From assembly GCA_021153185.1 (NCBI GenBank), contig JAGKTY010000012.1, forward strand, positions 1-61,029: DNA of 61,029 bases. The letters run 5' to 3'. Numbering within the stretch: position 1 is the stretch's first letter; the number at the start of each line of letters is the position of its first letter. This stretch comes from Lachnospiraceae bacterium (GTDB taxonomy: Bacteria > Bacillota > Clostridia > Lachnospirales > Lachnospiraceae). The notes under the pieces were generated by a model. That model saw only the letters and a program-made list of their open reading frames with translations. It searched no databases and was not told the origin of the DNA. A program made the translations under genes and the position numbers. Below are positions 60,578-61,029 of the stretch, in pieces.

Positions 60578-60910
60578 TTAGTTCTGGTGTGATAAAAGTA
60601 GTTTCAGAAAATCAAGAAAGAGTTTTTGATTTTTTTTATTAAGTTTATTTGATTCTGATAGTAAATTTTTTTCAAAACTAGTAAGGGAGGCTGGAATATG
60701 TCTATATGGCGGTTGATAGGAGAAAAATTCAGAAAGTGTAATACCGAAACCGTCGCATATTTTTTCAAGAGTGCTTATTGTAGGTTGATTGTCCTTTTGG
60801 AATAGACTATTTAAGGATGAATAAGGAATATGAGATTCCTTTGACAGCTTATAAAGTGTCCAGTGCCTTTCATCCATACACCTTTGTATTTGTTGGAGTA
60901 CATGATTCAT
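60578..60910 (-). CDS. XRE-family helix-turn-helix regulator
   Basis: A 110-residue protein. The N-terminal Cro/C1-type domain (residues 4-62) reads LQQIQRCMDERHWTLYKLSKESHIPYSSLNSLF...ISTLEKICDGFGITLSEFF. The C-terminal tail is a Lys/Leu-rich helix that may dimerise. AAGGAGG lies eight bases before the ATG at 60910; the upstream TTG is not needed. It faces away from a perfect-consensus promoter at 60999-61027, and inverted ATGCGTTA/TAACGCAT sequences lie between. It is therefore probably the repressor of the gene to the right, and perhaps of this accessory locus (inference). Confidence 0.9.
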   Translation of the reverse strand: MNHVLQQIQRCMDERHWTLYKLSKESHIPYSSLNSLFQKDNQPTISTLEKICDGFGITLSEFFSYQPPYRHIPASLTSFEKNLLSESNKLNKKNQKLFLDFLKLLLSHQN

Positions 60911-60927
60911 ATGATTCTCCTCCTTCA

Positions 60928-61015
60928 ATGCGTTACAAACATTTTAGGGAATGTACTTCGCTTTGTGTAGAGTAGAAAAAACGTCATAAATAAATAAATT
61001 GACAACATAACGCAT
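60928..61015. promoter_or_regulatory. distant inverted half-sites between the XRE gene and its divergent promoter
   Basis: ATGCGTTA (60928-60935) and TAACGCAT (61008-61015) are exact 8-bp complements about 80 bp apart. One lies before the XRE start and the other inside the divergent promoter spacer. They are candidate XRE operators. Confidence 0.45.
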
Positions 61016-61027
61016 ATACAATATAAT
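60999..61027 (+). promoter_or_regulatory. perfect-consensus promoter reading out of the window
   Basis: TTGACA (60999-61004), a 17-base spacer and TATAAT (61022-61027). Both boxes match sigma-A consensus exactly. Its gene lies beyond the window. Confidence 0.8.
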
Positions 61028-61029
61028 TT

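Noticed and set aside
60440..60591. Short open frames between the RNA candidate and the XRE gene, including a hydrophobic segment (LIVVICLAVLVQIYAEE) on the plus strand
   Set aside because: The hydrophobic frame has no start codon after its upstream stop and the other frame has no ribosome site; it overlaps a terminator hairpin. It could be a gene remnant, but evidence is too thin.

Overview
The window looks like chromosomal DNA from a spore-forming gut-type Firmicute of the class Clostridia, most likely a Lachnospiraceae member. The reasons are moderate GC with AGGAGG-type ribosome sites and TTGACA/TATAAT promoters, an alpha/beta-type small acid-soluble spore protein, dipicolinate synthase (dpaA-dpaB), [FeFe]-hydrogenase maturases (hydG, hydF), a single-chain PurL/PurQ fusion, and DUF4250, DUF4364, DUF1385 and DUF5722 proteins. 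The genus is an inference.

Layout. 1-7.5 kb: start of an unknown gene, a small hypothetical gene, a secreted DUF5722 protein with the catalytic-residue pattern of a glycosidase, then a LacI-type regulator, an inositol-monophosphatase-family gene and glycogen phosphorylase. LacI-type palindromes lie in the promoters of the regulator and of glgP. 7.5-14.5 kb: two divergent unknown genes (one Cys-rich at both ends), an orphan sugar-binding lipoprotein, a CYTH phosphatase, a membrane GGDEF/EAL protein with a degenerate GGDEF, a DJ-1 protein and a SASP. 14.5-21.4 kb: protein quality control tig-clpP-clpX-lon followed by ysxC and a VanZ protein. 21.6-28.4 kb: galactoside operon TetR-GH2-GPH symporter-GH36. 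28.4-29.3 kb: a long non-coding region rich in dyads, then purL. 33-38.7 kb: secreted transglutaminase-like protein, GH3 hexosaminidase, paired chromate transporters and dpaAB. 38.7-43.4 kb: asnB (minus) and hydG-hydF (plus). 43.5-50.2 kb: a MetH-activation-like protein, clpB, then DUF4250, a RACo-like Fe-S/ASKHA protein and rarA. 50.3-59.1 kb: a secreted unknown protein, a minus operon (malic enzyme, TIGR01212-type radical SAM protein, DUF4364) and the translation/termination cluster rho, rpmE, DUF1385, prmC, prfA.

After prfA (59.13 kb) the composition becomes A+T-rich and an accessory locus begins. It holds a DUF3644 protein with an intact HEPN RNase motif (R-x4-H), a convergent candidate structured RNA of about 100 nt with its own extended -10 promoter and U-tract, an XRE repressor on the minus strand, and a perfect-consensus divergent promoter that reads out of the window. 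This is the best candidate for an undescribed system here: a possible HEPN toxin or anti-phage module with an RNA partner. The link between the parts is inference from position only.

Most core genes are confidently assigned from conserved motifs. No rRNA, tRNA, CRISPR array, complete insertion sequence or prophage was seen.
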